Assembly: GCF_001514305.1 (NCBI RefSeq) | Contig: NZ_KQ949097.1 | Coordinates: 62,001-126,000, forward strand | Source: Streptomyces dysideae | Lineage (GTDB): Bacteria > Actinomycetota > Actinomycetes > Streptomycetales > Streptomycetaceae | Direction: 5' to 3' | Length of the DNA stretch: 64,000 bases | Shown: one piece after another, positions 1-8,500 of the stretch | Layout of the letters: every line of letters starts with the position of its first letter | How positions within the stretch are numbered: the first letter of the stretch is position 1 | Notes under the pieces: generated by a model | Database searches by the model: none | Told to the model about the DNA's origin: nothing | Seen by the model: only the letters and a program-made list of their open reading frames with translations | Made by a program: the position numbers and the translations under genes

Positions 1-1155
1 GCCTTCTTCTCCGAGCACAGCGGAGTCGACTGGAACGTCATCTTCCTGCTGCTCGGCATGATGATGATCGTCGGCGTGCTCAAGAAGACCGGTATGTTCG
101 AGTATCTGGCGATCTGGGCGGTGAAGCGGGCGCGAGCCAAACCCTTCCGGGTCATGGTGATGCTCGTCGTGATCACCGCCGCCGCCTCGGCGCTGCTGGA
201 CAACGTCACCACGGTGCTGCTGATCGCGCCGGTGACGCTGCTGGTGTGCGAGCGGCTCTCGCTGCCCGCCGCGCCCTTCCTCATCGCCGAGGTGATGGCC
301 TCGAACATCGGCGGTATGGCGACCCTCGTCGGCGACCCGCCCAACATCATCATCGCCAGCCGGGCCGGCCTGACCTTCAACGACTTCCTCGTCCACCTCG
401 CCCCGCTGTCCGTGGTCCTCACCGTGGTGCTCGTCGTGATGTGCCGGGTCATGTTCCGCAAGGCCTTCGTCTACGACGAGTCCCGCGCCGCCGAGGTCAT
501 GGCCCTGGAGGAGAAGGAGGCCATCAAGGATCCCCGCCTCCTCGTCCAGGGTCTGGTGGTGCTGGTCCTGGTGGTGGCCGGGTTCGTCCTGCACCCGGTG
601 CTGCACTACGAGCCCAGCGTCGTCGCCCTGCTCGGCGCGGGTCTGCTGATCGCGATCTCCGCCGTGGAAACCGGCGAGGTCCTCGGCGAGGTCGAGTGGC
701 CGACGCTGGCGTTCTTCGCCGGGCTGTTCATCATGATCGGCGGCCTCATCGAGACCGGCGTCATCGGTGAGATCTCCAAGTCCCTCGCCGACGCCATCGG
801 CGACAACGAACTCGGCGGCTCCATGCTGCTGCTGAGCGCCTCGGCCGTGCTGTCCGGCATCGTGGACAACATCCCCTACGTCGCCACCATGGCACCGATC
901 ACGTCCGACCTGGTGGAGAGCATGGGCGGTTCGGGTACCCACGTCATGTGGTGGGCGCTGGCCATCGGCGCGGACCTCGGCGGCAACGCCACCGCGATCG
1001 GCGCGAGCGCCAACGTGGTCGTCCTCGGCATCGCGGAACGCAACCGCCAGCCCATCTCCTTCTGGCAGTTCACCAAGTACGGTCTGGTCGTCACCGTCGT
1101 CACCGTGGCGCTCTCGGCGGTGTACGTGTGGCTGCGGTACTTCACACTCGCCTGA
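1..1155 (+). CDS. ArsB/NhaD-type (SLC13-like) membrane transporter, 5' partial
   Basis: Polytopic plasma-membrane transporter of the ion-transporter superfamily that holds ArsB, NhaD and SLC13 permeases; it probably exchanges an anion or Na+ across the membrane. The frame is open from base 1, so the N terminus lies outside the window; 384 residues are visible. The two pseudo-symmetric halves each carry the expected signature: LDNVTTVLLIAPVT followed by GGMATLVGDPPNI in the first half, and IVDNIPYVATMAPI followed by GGNATAIGASANVV in the second. These substrate-binding loops are intact. About nine hydrophobic segments are visible. The next gene starts 16 bp downstream and encodes an NAD-binding RCK-type protein, which suggests a shared ion-homeostasis transcript. 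The substrate cannot be told from sequence. Confidence 0.85.
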   Translation, partial: AFFSEHSGVDWNVIFLLLGMMMIVGVLKKTGMFEYLAIWAVKRARAKPFRVMVMLVVITAAASALLDNVTTVLLIAPVTLLVCERLSLPAAPFLIAEVMASNIGGMATLVGDPPNIIIASRAGLTFNDFLVHLAPLSVVLTVVLVVMCRVMFRKAFVYDESRAAEVMALEEKEAIKDPRLLVQGLVVLVLVVAGFVLHPVLHYEPSVVALLGAGLLIAISAVETGEVLGEVEWPTLAFFAGLFIMIGGLIETGVIGEISKSLADAIGDNELGGSMLLLSASAVLSGIVDNIPYVATMAPITSDLVESMGGSGTHVMWWALAIGADLGGNATAIGASANVVVLGIAERNRQPISFWQFTKYGLVVTVVTVALSAVYVWLRYFTLA

Positions 1156-1171
1156 CGGGAGGCTGCACGGC

Positions 1172-3124
1172 ATGGTCGTCTTCCCCCAGCCGGCTCGCGC
1201 GGCCGTGCGGCCGGGTCACATGATCGTGGCCGGTGACGACGCGCTCGCCGAACGGCTGGCCGCCGAGCTGCGTGCGGTGTACCGGGAGCGGATCACCCTC
1301 GTCGTACCGGCCGCGCGGCGGCCCGGCGCAGCGGGGTCGGCGCGGGTGTCGGCCCTGCTCGGCCGGATGCAGGCCGTCATCAACCGCACGGACGACACGC
1401 TCACCGGCGGGGCCCTCGACGCTCCTCGTGTGATCGAGGCCGACACGCTCGACGCGGCCGTCCTCACCGAGGCGGGCGTGCGTGAGGCTGCCGCGCTGGC
1501 GCTGGTGCACGACGACGACGAGACCAACATCCACACGGCGCTCGCCGCCCGCCGCCTCAACCCGCGGCTGCGGCTGGTGATCCGGCTCTACAACCGCAAG
1601 CTCGGCCAACACCTGGAGGAACTTCTCGACCAGGCCGCCGCCCTCGCCGTCCCCGGCCTGGATCCGGCGGCCCTGGACACCTCCACCACGGTCCTGTCGG
1701 ACGCGGACACGGCGGCGCCCGCACTCGCGGCCACCGCCATCGCCGGCACCAGCAAGGTCGTGCAGGCCGACGGGCTGCTGCTGCGCGCCGTGGAGCGCAC
1801 CCCGCCGGCCCGCGGCGAGGTCGCCGACCCCGGGCTGTGCACGCTCGCCCTGCTGTCGTCGACCACCAACGACCCGGCCGGCGCGGAGGGTTCGGACGCC
1901 AGCGGCCGGGAGGGGCCGACGCTGCTGCCGGACGACGAGACGGTGGCGGCGGCGACCGGGCGGGGCACGGTGGTCCTGGAGACGGTCGCGCACACCGGCT
2001 CCGCTCCCCCGCCGGGGCGCCTGACGGGCCGCGGCCTCCCGCTCGGTCAGCTCTTCTCACGCCGGCTGCGCTGGTCGCTGGCCGGGCTGGGGATCTGCGT
2101 GCTGGGGCTGGCGGTGACGACCTGGCTGACCAGCGAGCAGCGGCATCCGCTGCACGCGGGATACCTCACGCTGCTCGACCTGTTCGCCATCAACGACCCG
2201 GCGCTCGACGAGCCGACGTCCCGTCAGGTGCTGCAACTCCTGTCCGGGCTGGCCGGGTTACTTTTTCTGCCTGTCCTGCTCGCGGCCGCCTTGGAGGCGC
2301 TCGGTACCTTCCGCACCGCGTCCGCCCTGCGCCGCCCGCCGCGCGGGCTGTCCGGCCATGTGGTTCTGCTGGGCCTCGGCAAGGTGGGCACCCGGGTGCT
2401 GTCCCGGCTGACGGAACTGGGCATCCCGGTGGTGTGCGTGGAGGAGGACCCGGAGGCGCGCGGTATCCCGGTCGCCCGTCGCCAGCGGGTACCGGTCGTC
2501 ATCGGGGACGTCACACAGGAGGGTGTCCTGGAGGCGGCCAAGGTCCGTCGCGCCCACTCCCTGCTGGCCCTGACCAGCAGTGACACCACCAACCTCGAAG
2601 CCGCCCTGTACGCCCGCTCGGTCAAGCCGGACCTGCGGGCCGCGCTGCGGCTCTACGACGACGACTTCGCCACCGCGGTGTACCGCACCCTGCGCGCCGC
2701 CCACCCGGGCGCGCTGACCCGCAGCCGCAGTGTCTCCACCCTCGCGGCCCCCGCCTTCGCCGGGGCGATGATGGGCCGTCAGATCCTGGGCGCCATCCCC
2801 GTCGAACGCCGTGTCCTCCTGTTCGCCGCCCTCGATGTCGCCGGACATCCGCAGCTCGAAGGGCGCACCATCGCCGAGTCCTTCCGCCCCGGAGCCTGGC
2901 GGGTTCTCGCCCTGGACACCGCGGCACCGGACGACCGTCTCCCCGACCTCGCCACCACCCCGGCGCACGACGGCACCGGCCGCCCCGCGGGACTCGTGTG
3001 GGAGCTCCACCCCGGCTACGTCCTGCGCCCCCAGGACCGCGTGGTCCTCGCCACCACCCGCCAGGGCCTGGCCGAACTCCTCGGCCGACAGCCACGCCGT
3101 GGGACACGGCCCGCGGACGCCTAG
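1172..3124 (+). CDS. TrkA-N/RCK NAD-binding potassium-channel-like membrane protein
   Basis: Large (650 aa) protein with two nucleotide-binding TrkA-N-like halves around a short membrane core. The N-terminal half (about residues 15-240) reads as a degenerate Rossmann unit. Two hydrophobic segments lie near residues 300-321 and 355-376. The second Rossmann domain starts near residue 395 with VVLLGLGKVGTRVLSRL and continues with VVIGDVTQEGVLEAA, a classic TrkA-N pattern. A TrkA-C-like tail follows. The topology of TM, re-entrant segment, TM and RCK resembles a ligand-gated K+ channel, but the loop between the membrane segments contains no TVGYG-type selectivity filter, so ion conduction is uncertain. 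The ATG is preceded by GGGAGG. It probably sits in the plasma membrane and senses NAD(H) or another nucleotide. It is likely cotranscribed with the upstream transporter. Confidence 0.8.
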   Translation: MVVFPQPARAAVRPGHMIVAGDDALAERLAAELRAVYRERITLVVPAARRPGAAGSARVSALLGRMQAVINRTDDTLTGGALDAPRVIEADTLDAAVLTEAGVREAAALALVHDDDETNIHTALAARRLNPRLRLVIRLYNRKLGQHLEELLDQAAALAVPGLDPAALDTSTTVLSDADTAAPALAATAIAGTSKVVQADGLLLRAVERTPPARGEVADPGLCTLALLSSTTNDPAGAEGSDASGREGPTLLPDDETVAAATGRGTVVLETVAHTGSAPPPGRLTGRGLPLGQLFSRRLRWSLAGLGICVLGLAVTTWLTSEQRHPLHAGYLTLLDLFAINDPALDEPTSRQVLQLLSGLAGLLFLPVLLAAALEALGTFRTASALRRPPRGLSGHVVLLGLGKVGTRVLSRLTELGIPVVCVEEDPEARGIPVARRQRVPVVIGDVTQEGVLEAAKVRRAHSLLALTSSDTTNLEAALYARSVKPDLRAALRLYDDDFATAVYRTLRAAHPGALTRSRSVSTLAAPAFAGAMMGRQILGAIPVERRVLLFAALDVAGHPQLEGRTIAESFRPGAWRVLALDTAAPDDRLPDLATTPAHDGTGRPAGLVWELHPGYVLRPQDRVVLATTRQGLAELLGRQPRRGTRPADA

Positions 3125-3236
3125 GTCAGGCACTCAAGCTGCGCAGAGACTTCCGAAACCCGGCAATGACCGCCCTGCCATGCCCATGAGAGCATGACCG
3201 AAACGTGGTGTGGACGTAACGGGGGAGGTGGCACCA

Positions 3237-3752
3237 GTGACGGTGTTTCTGGGTCTCGGCATCGCGGGGGTCGTCCTGCTGGTGCTCGCGCTCGTCTTCG
3301 ACGGTGTCCTCGAGGGACTCTTCGACGGCGTCAGCGCGCTGGACGGGCTGTTCGACGGGCTGCTGTCGCTTCCCGTCATCGCCGGATTCATCTCGATGCT
3401 CGGCTTCGGCGGGGCGATCGCCCTCGGCACTACGGGGCTCGGGGCCGGCGCGGCGACTGCCGTGGGTGCGGGCGCGGGTGTCGGGACGGGCTGGCTGACC
3501 TGGCGGCTGAGCCGGGCCCTGATGCGGGAGGAGCCCGGCTCCACCCCGCGCGGCACGGACCTAGTGGGCAGTTCCGGCTCGGTGGTCACCGCGATTCCCG
3601 CCGACGGCTACGGCGAGGTGCTGCTGTACCTGGCGGGCCAGCCGGTGAAGTACGCCGCCAAGAGCGCCGTCGGCATCGAGCGCGGTACCGAGGTGTGGGT
3701 CGAGGAAGCCCTGTCCGCGACCTCCGTGAAGGTACGGCCCGTCGAACGCTGA
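3237..3752 (+). CDS. NfeD-family membrane protein
   Basis: Small (171 aa) membrane protein of the NfeD/YqiJ type, which partners flotillins and stomatins. After GTG there are hydrophobic segments at about residues 3-22 and 45-90, the latter with the Gly/Ala-rich helices usual in this family. A C-terminal soluble OB-fold-like domain follows (VGSSGSVVTAI ... GYGEVLLYLAG ... VWVEEALSATSVKV). The frame extends to an earlier GTG at 3210, but GGGGGAGG lies directly before 3237, so 3237 is preferred. The flotillin gene starts 92 bp downstream on the same strand, the standard NfeD-flotillin pairing. The role is inferred from the family: membrane microdomain organisation. Confidence 0.85.
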   Translation: MTVFLGLGIAGVVLLVLALVFDGVLEGLFDGVSALDGLFDGLLSLPVIAGFISMLGFGGAIALGTTGLGAGAATAVGAGAGVGTGWLTWRLSRALMREEPGSTPRGTDLVGSSGSVVTAIPADGYGEVLLYLAGQPVKYAAKSAVGIERGTEVWVEEALSATSVKVRPVER

Positions 3753-3844
3753 GCCCTGGCCCGTTCACACCATCTTTGTTCATACGTATTCGTTCTGCCC
3801 CGCGCACTGGGGTCAAGCACTCGATAAAAATAGGGGGCACTGTC

Positions 3845-5278
3845 ATGAGTCCTGTCGTCATCGCGGTCGCCGGAGTCGTCGTACTCCTGGTGCTGCTCGC
3901 TCTGGTCGTCGTCACCCGCTACAAGGTGGCGGGGCCGAGCGAGGCGTTCATCGTCACCGGGCGGCGCGGCAAGAAGTCCACCGATCCGGAGACGGGCCGG
4001 GTGTTCACCGACAACAGCGGGCAGAAGGTCGTGGTCGGCGGCGGTGTGTTCGTCGTGCCGTTCGTGCAGCAGAAGTTCACCCTCGACCTGTCCTCGCGGC
4101 ACATCCCGGTGGCGGTGCGCGGAGCGGTCACGCTGCGCGGTGTGAAGGCGCACCTGGAGGGTGTCGCCATCGTCAAGGTGGGCGGTACCGAGGACTCGAT
4201 CCGCGCCGCCGCCCAGCGGTTCCTGATGCAGCAGGACGGCATCGTCGGCTTCACCCAGGAAGTGCTCTCCGGCGCGCTGCGCGCCATCGTCGGCCGTATG
4301 TCGGTGGAGGACATCATCCGCGACCGCGCCGTGTTCGCCGGGCAGGTCGCCGAGGAGGCGGAGGCGAGCCTGTCCGGGCAGGGCCTGGTGCTGGACGCCT
4401 TCCAGATCCAGGACATCACCACCGAGGGCTCCTACCTGGAGGACCTCGGCCGCCCGGAGGCCGCCCGCGCCAAGCAGGAGGCCGACATCGCCGAGGCCGT
4501 CGCGCGGCGCGCCGCCGAGCAGGCCCGGCTCAAGGCCGAGGAAGAGATCGCCATCGCGCAGCGGACGTTCGCGCTGAAGCAGGCCGAGATCAAGGCCGAG
4601 ACCGACGAGGCCGCGGCCCGTGCGGCGGCGGCCGGTCCGCTGGCCGAGGCGGCCCGGTCGCAGGAGGTGCTGGCCGAGCAGGAGAAGGTCGCCGAGCGGC
4701 AGGCTGCGCTGACCGACCGTGAGCTGGACACCAAGATCCGCAAGCCCGCCGACGCCGCCCGCTACCAGGCCGAGCAGGAGGCCGAGGCCCGCCGTATCGC
4801 GCTGGTCAAGCAGGCAGAGGCGGACGCACAGCGGTCCCGGCTCACCGGTGAGGGCGAGAAGGCGCACCGTGCCGCGCTCGCCGACGCCGTCCGTATCGAG
4901 GGCGAGGCGGAGGCCGCCGCGATCGGCGCCAAGGGTGCCGCCGAGGCCGAGGCCATGCGGAAGAAGGCCGACGCGTTCGCGCAGTACGGCGACGCGGCCG
5001 TGCTGCAGATGGTCGTCGAGGTGCTGCCGCAGGTGGTCGCCAAGGCGTCCGAGCCGCTCAGTGCGGTGGACAAGATGACGGTCATCTCCACGGACGGGGC
5101 GAGCCAGCTGTCCCGTACGGTCGCCGACAACGTCGCCCAGGGCGTCGAACTCCTCAGCTCCACCACGGGAGTCGACCTCGCCGAACTCCTGAAGGGCATC
5201 ACCCGGCGGGGCGACGGCACGCAGTCCGCGAGCACGGCGCCCGTGGACGCCAACGGCAAGATCGAGGTCACCGGCTGA
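3845..5278 (+). CDS. Flotillin/SPFH-domain protein
   Basis: Flotillin-like scaffold protein (477 aa) of bacterial membrane microdomains. It has an N-terminal membrane anchor (residues about 3-24, VVIAVAGVVVLLVLLALVVV), an SPFH/Band-7 domain (about 35-210) containing HIPVAVRGAVTLRGVKAHLEG and AIVGRMSVEDIIRDRAVF, and then a long Ala/Glu/Lys-rich coiled coil (about 210-420) with the repeated EA and AEAEA pattern diagnostic of flotillins. The C-terminal region supports oligomerisation in this family. The frame is open upstream to 3194, but that part overlaps nfeD; the ATG at 3845 is preceded by TAGGGGGCAC and begins exactly at the anchor. It pairs with NfeD upstream and faces a DUF3686 ATPase and a second flotillin across a strong hairpin. 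Confidence 0.9.
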   Translation: MSPVVIAVAGVVVLLVLLALVVVTRYKVAGPSEAFIVTGRRGKKSTDPETGRVFTDNSGQKVVVGGGVFVVPFVQQKFTLDLSSRHIPVAVRGAVTLRGVKAHLEGVAIVKVGGTEDSIRAAAQRFLMQQDGIVGFTQEVLSGALRAIVGRMSVEDIIRDRAVFAGQVAEEAEASLSGQGLVLDAFQIQDITTEGSYLEDLGRPEAARAKQEADIAEAVARRAAEQARLKAEEEIAIAQRTFALKQAEIKAETDEAAARAAAAGPLAEAARSQEVLAEQEKVAERQAALTDRELDTKIRKPADAARYQAEQEAEARRIALVKQAEADAQRSRLTGEGEKAHRAALADAVRIEGEAEAAAIGAKGAAEAEAMRKKADAFAQYGDAAVLQMVVEVLPQVVAKASEPLSAVDKMTVISTDGASQLSRTVADNVAQGVELLSSTTGVDLAELLKGITRRGDGTQSASTAPVDANGKIEVTG

Positions 5279-5303
5279 CCTCGGCAGCAGGAATTGCCAC
5301 GAG

Positions 5304-5341
5304 CGTGAGCCCGGGCGGTCCGAGGACCGCCCGGGCTCACG
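5304..5341. terminator. Strong hairpin terminator between flotillin and AAA ATPase
   Basis: Inverted repeat with a 17-bp perfect stem: left arm 5304-5320, loop CGAG, right arm 5325-5341 (arm core GTGAGCCCGGGCGGTC). It lies 25 bp after the flotillin stop codon. There is no U tract, as is usual in Streptomyces. The convergent ATPase gene ends at 5527, so this may serve both directions. Confidence 0.8.
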
Positions 5342-5526
5342 TCGTTGCCACGGCCCGGTGAGTCGGTCAGTCGATCCCGCCGGCCTTCAGTGGGAACACG
5401 AGCACGGTGTGGACGGCGAGACAACTCCGCCGCCCGGCTCACCCGCGGCGGCCGCCCAGGCGGCCGAGGTGACGCCGAGCCGCACCTCGTGCGCATCGCG
5501 GACGGGGCCGGTGTGCTCGGCGCCGC

Positions 5527-8500
5527 TCAGTCCTCCCCCGGGCCCGGGCGAACCGCGTGCCGGGCCGTGGGGTTGGCGATCAGGTGTCGGGGATCGGCGG
5601 CTCGGTTGATCGCCGACTCCACGGCCGCGATCCGGTCGGCGAGCAGGCCGAGGGTGGCCACCGCGCGGGTGAGGGGGTCGTCGTCCGGGCCGCCCAGGGT
5701 CTGGGTGCGGACCTGCGCCGCCTTCAACTCGGCCCAGCGGAACGCCTGTTCGGGCGTCAGTGTGCCGCGGAGCTCCGCCAGTTTCAGCAGGTTGGACTCG
5801 GCGCCCGTGGTGAGGGTCTGGGCCTCGGCCGTGTAGTGGTCGTCGATCAGCGCGGCGAGCTCGGCGTCGTTCATGACCGGCTGGATACGCTGGGCGATCT
5901 TGTTCATGTTGCGGTAGGAACCCTGGAGTTGGAAGGGCGGTTCCGTGCGGGTGGTGTCGGACTGGGCCGCCGAGGCGATGTAGGCCGCGTTGACCGCCAG
6001 CACCGTGTCACGGGCCGTCAGCAGGTGGCGCAGGACCGCCAGGATCCGCTCCAGTTCGGCGGGGGCATACGGGTGGGTCAGCCGGTCGGCACGGGCCGTG
6101 GCGTCGCCCTGGGCTAGGCGGATCAGCAGGTCGAGGTCGGTGCGGTCGCGTCCGGCGAGCGGGGCGAGGGCCGGGTTGGCCGTCAGCGCGTTCTCGACGA
6201 AGCTCAGCGCGAAGGCGTCCTCCTTGCCGGTCAGGACGTCGCCGAGGTTCCACACGTCGGCGCGGTTGGCGAGCATGTCGGGCACGCGGAAGCGGCTGCC
6301 GGACTCGGTGTAGGGGTTGCCCGCCATACAGACGGCGAACCGCTTGCCCCGCAGGTCGTACGTCCGTGGCTCCCCGTCCCGCACACCCTCGATCCTGCGG
6401 GTGGCGTCGCACAGCGGGATGAACTTCTGCAGCAGTTCGGGCGAGGTGTGCTGGATGTCGTCCAGGTAGAGGAGCGTGTTGTTGCCGGTCTCCAACGCGA
6501 AGTTGATCTTCTCGATCTCCTGGCGCGCGGTCGCGTTCGGCGCCTCGGCCGGGTCGAGGGACGTGACGGCATGGCCCAGCGCCGGGCCGTTGATCTTGAC
6601 CAGGATCAGACCGAGACGGTCGGCGACGTACTCCATCAGCGTCGTCTTGCCGTAGCCCGGCGGGGAGATGAGCAGGAGCAGACCGCCGGTGTCGGTGCGC
6701 TTGGACTCGCCCGAGGTACCGAGCTGCTTGGCGAGGCTGTCGCCGACCAGTGGCAGGTACACCTCGTCGATCAGCCGGCTGCGCACGAACGCGGACATCA
6801 CCCGGGGCTGGTACTCGTCCAGACGTATGCGGGCGCGTTCTGCGGCCACCAGTGCCGTACGGCGGCGCTGGTAGGCGCGCTGGGCGGGGACTTCGTGAGC
6901 GCGGAACTCCCTTGTCCGGGCCAGGAGTTCGTCGACGCGTACGGTGAGCGTACGGCCGCTGATGCGCGGGTGGGTGCCCAGCAGCCCCTCGACGGTCTCG
7001 GTCAGCGGCGCGTCGGACTCGTGCCGGGGCAGCTCCGGGCAGAGCTCGGCGGCCACCGCCTCGGCCAGATCACCGGGGGCGAGGTCCGTGCCGGTGGCGA
7101 CGGTGTAGGAGGACAGCCACGCCTCGACGAGCTGCATGCGGGCGGCCGGGTCGGCGAGTGCGGCGAGATCGTCGTCGTACGCCGAAGTGCCCACCGTACG
7201 GCGGAACTTGTCGAGCAGCGTGCGGGCACCGGCGCTGATGACGAACCCGTCGGGACCGGTGGTGAGCTCCTCGAAGAGGTACGCGGAGGCGGCGGCGTAC
7301 CGGGCCGGCACATCGGACGCGGGCGCGAACCCGGCGAACGCGCCGGACGCCGACGTGGACCCGGCGAGCATGCCGGACGCGGGCCCGGACCCGGCCAGCA
7401 CGCCGACTGCGGGCCTGGCCCCGGCGGGCGCGCCGGACTCAGGCACAGACCCGGACCCGGACCCGGACCCGGCGAGCGTGCCGGACGAGGGCGTGGACCC
7501 GGCAAGTGCGCCGGACGCGGGCGCGAAGCCGGCGAACGCGCCGGACGCCGACGTGGACCCGGCGAGCATGCCGGACGCGGGCCCGGACCCGGCCAGCGCG
7601 CCGGACTCGGGCACGGCGCCGGACGCGGGCGTGAACCCGGCGAGCATGCCAAGCGCAGGCACGGACCCGGCGTCCGCCCGGTCCACGGTCCCGGGCGCGG
7701 GAACCGCGCGGGTGAAGCCGGTCTGGGCGGCGCCCGCCCCGGCGGTGATGCCGGACGGAACGGCGCTTGCCCCGGCGGTGAAGCCGGCCTGGGTGCGTTC
7801 CGGAGCGTCAGGCCATGTCTCCGCGCCGGTCGCACCCCGCGTCGCGCTCCCGGCACCGACCCCGGCCCTCGCGGCACTCCGGGGCGCGGCGCCCACCGCT
7901 GTGGGACGCGTGCCCGCCCATGCGGCGATCTCCCACGCGAGCTCCGTCTCGAAGTCCGCGATCGCCGGGGCGAGGCCGAAGGTCTCCCGGGCGCGGGCCA
8001 GGGACGTGGCCCGGCGGGTCCATGTCGTGCGCTCGTCGGCCGTCGTGCCGTGTGCCCAGAACAGCTGGGCGGTGGCGCGGGCGGCCGGCTCGTGGCGGAG
8101 CAGGCCGGCGGACTCGTGCAGGCGCAGGAGGGCGGTGAGGATCAGTACCGCGTCGTGGTCGTGGACGCCACGCTCGTAGCCCTCGTCGTACGCCGCCTCC
8201 GCCGACTCCCGTACCAGGGTGGGCAGGTCGGCCTCCGCGAGCGCCGCCGGGCCGTGTTCGTCCAGGAGGCGGGCGGCGAGGTGTTCGGCGCGGTAGACGT
8301 CGGGGGACTCCGACGGGAGCGGGCGGTCCCAGTACGGGCGGGTGGCCGCGAAGTCGGGGTCCGTGACCGGCGCGCGGTAGTCCGTGCCGGTCAGCGCGAA
8401 GGCCAGGCCCTCGCCGTGCGGGACCAGCGTCAGGTCGAGGGGCTGGGTGTTGACGGCGAAACGGTGGGTGCCGAGGCGCAGGGTGCGGCCGTCGTCGGTG

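Noticed and set aside
3194..3844. N-terminal extension of the flotillin frame
   Set aside because: The extension overlaps nfeD in another frame and is Arg/Gly-rich; the true start is ATG 3845 at the membrane anchor.
5345..5526. Possible small gene between the terminator and the ATPase stop
   Set aside because: Frames here lack starts, ribosome sites or domain similarity.
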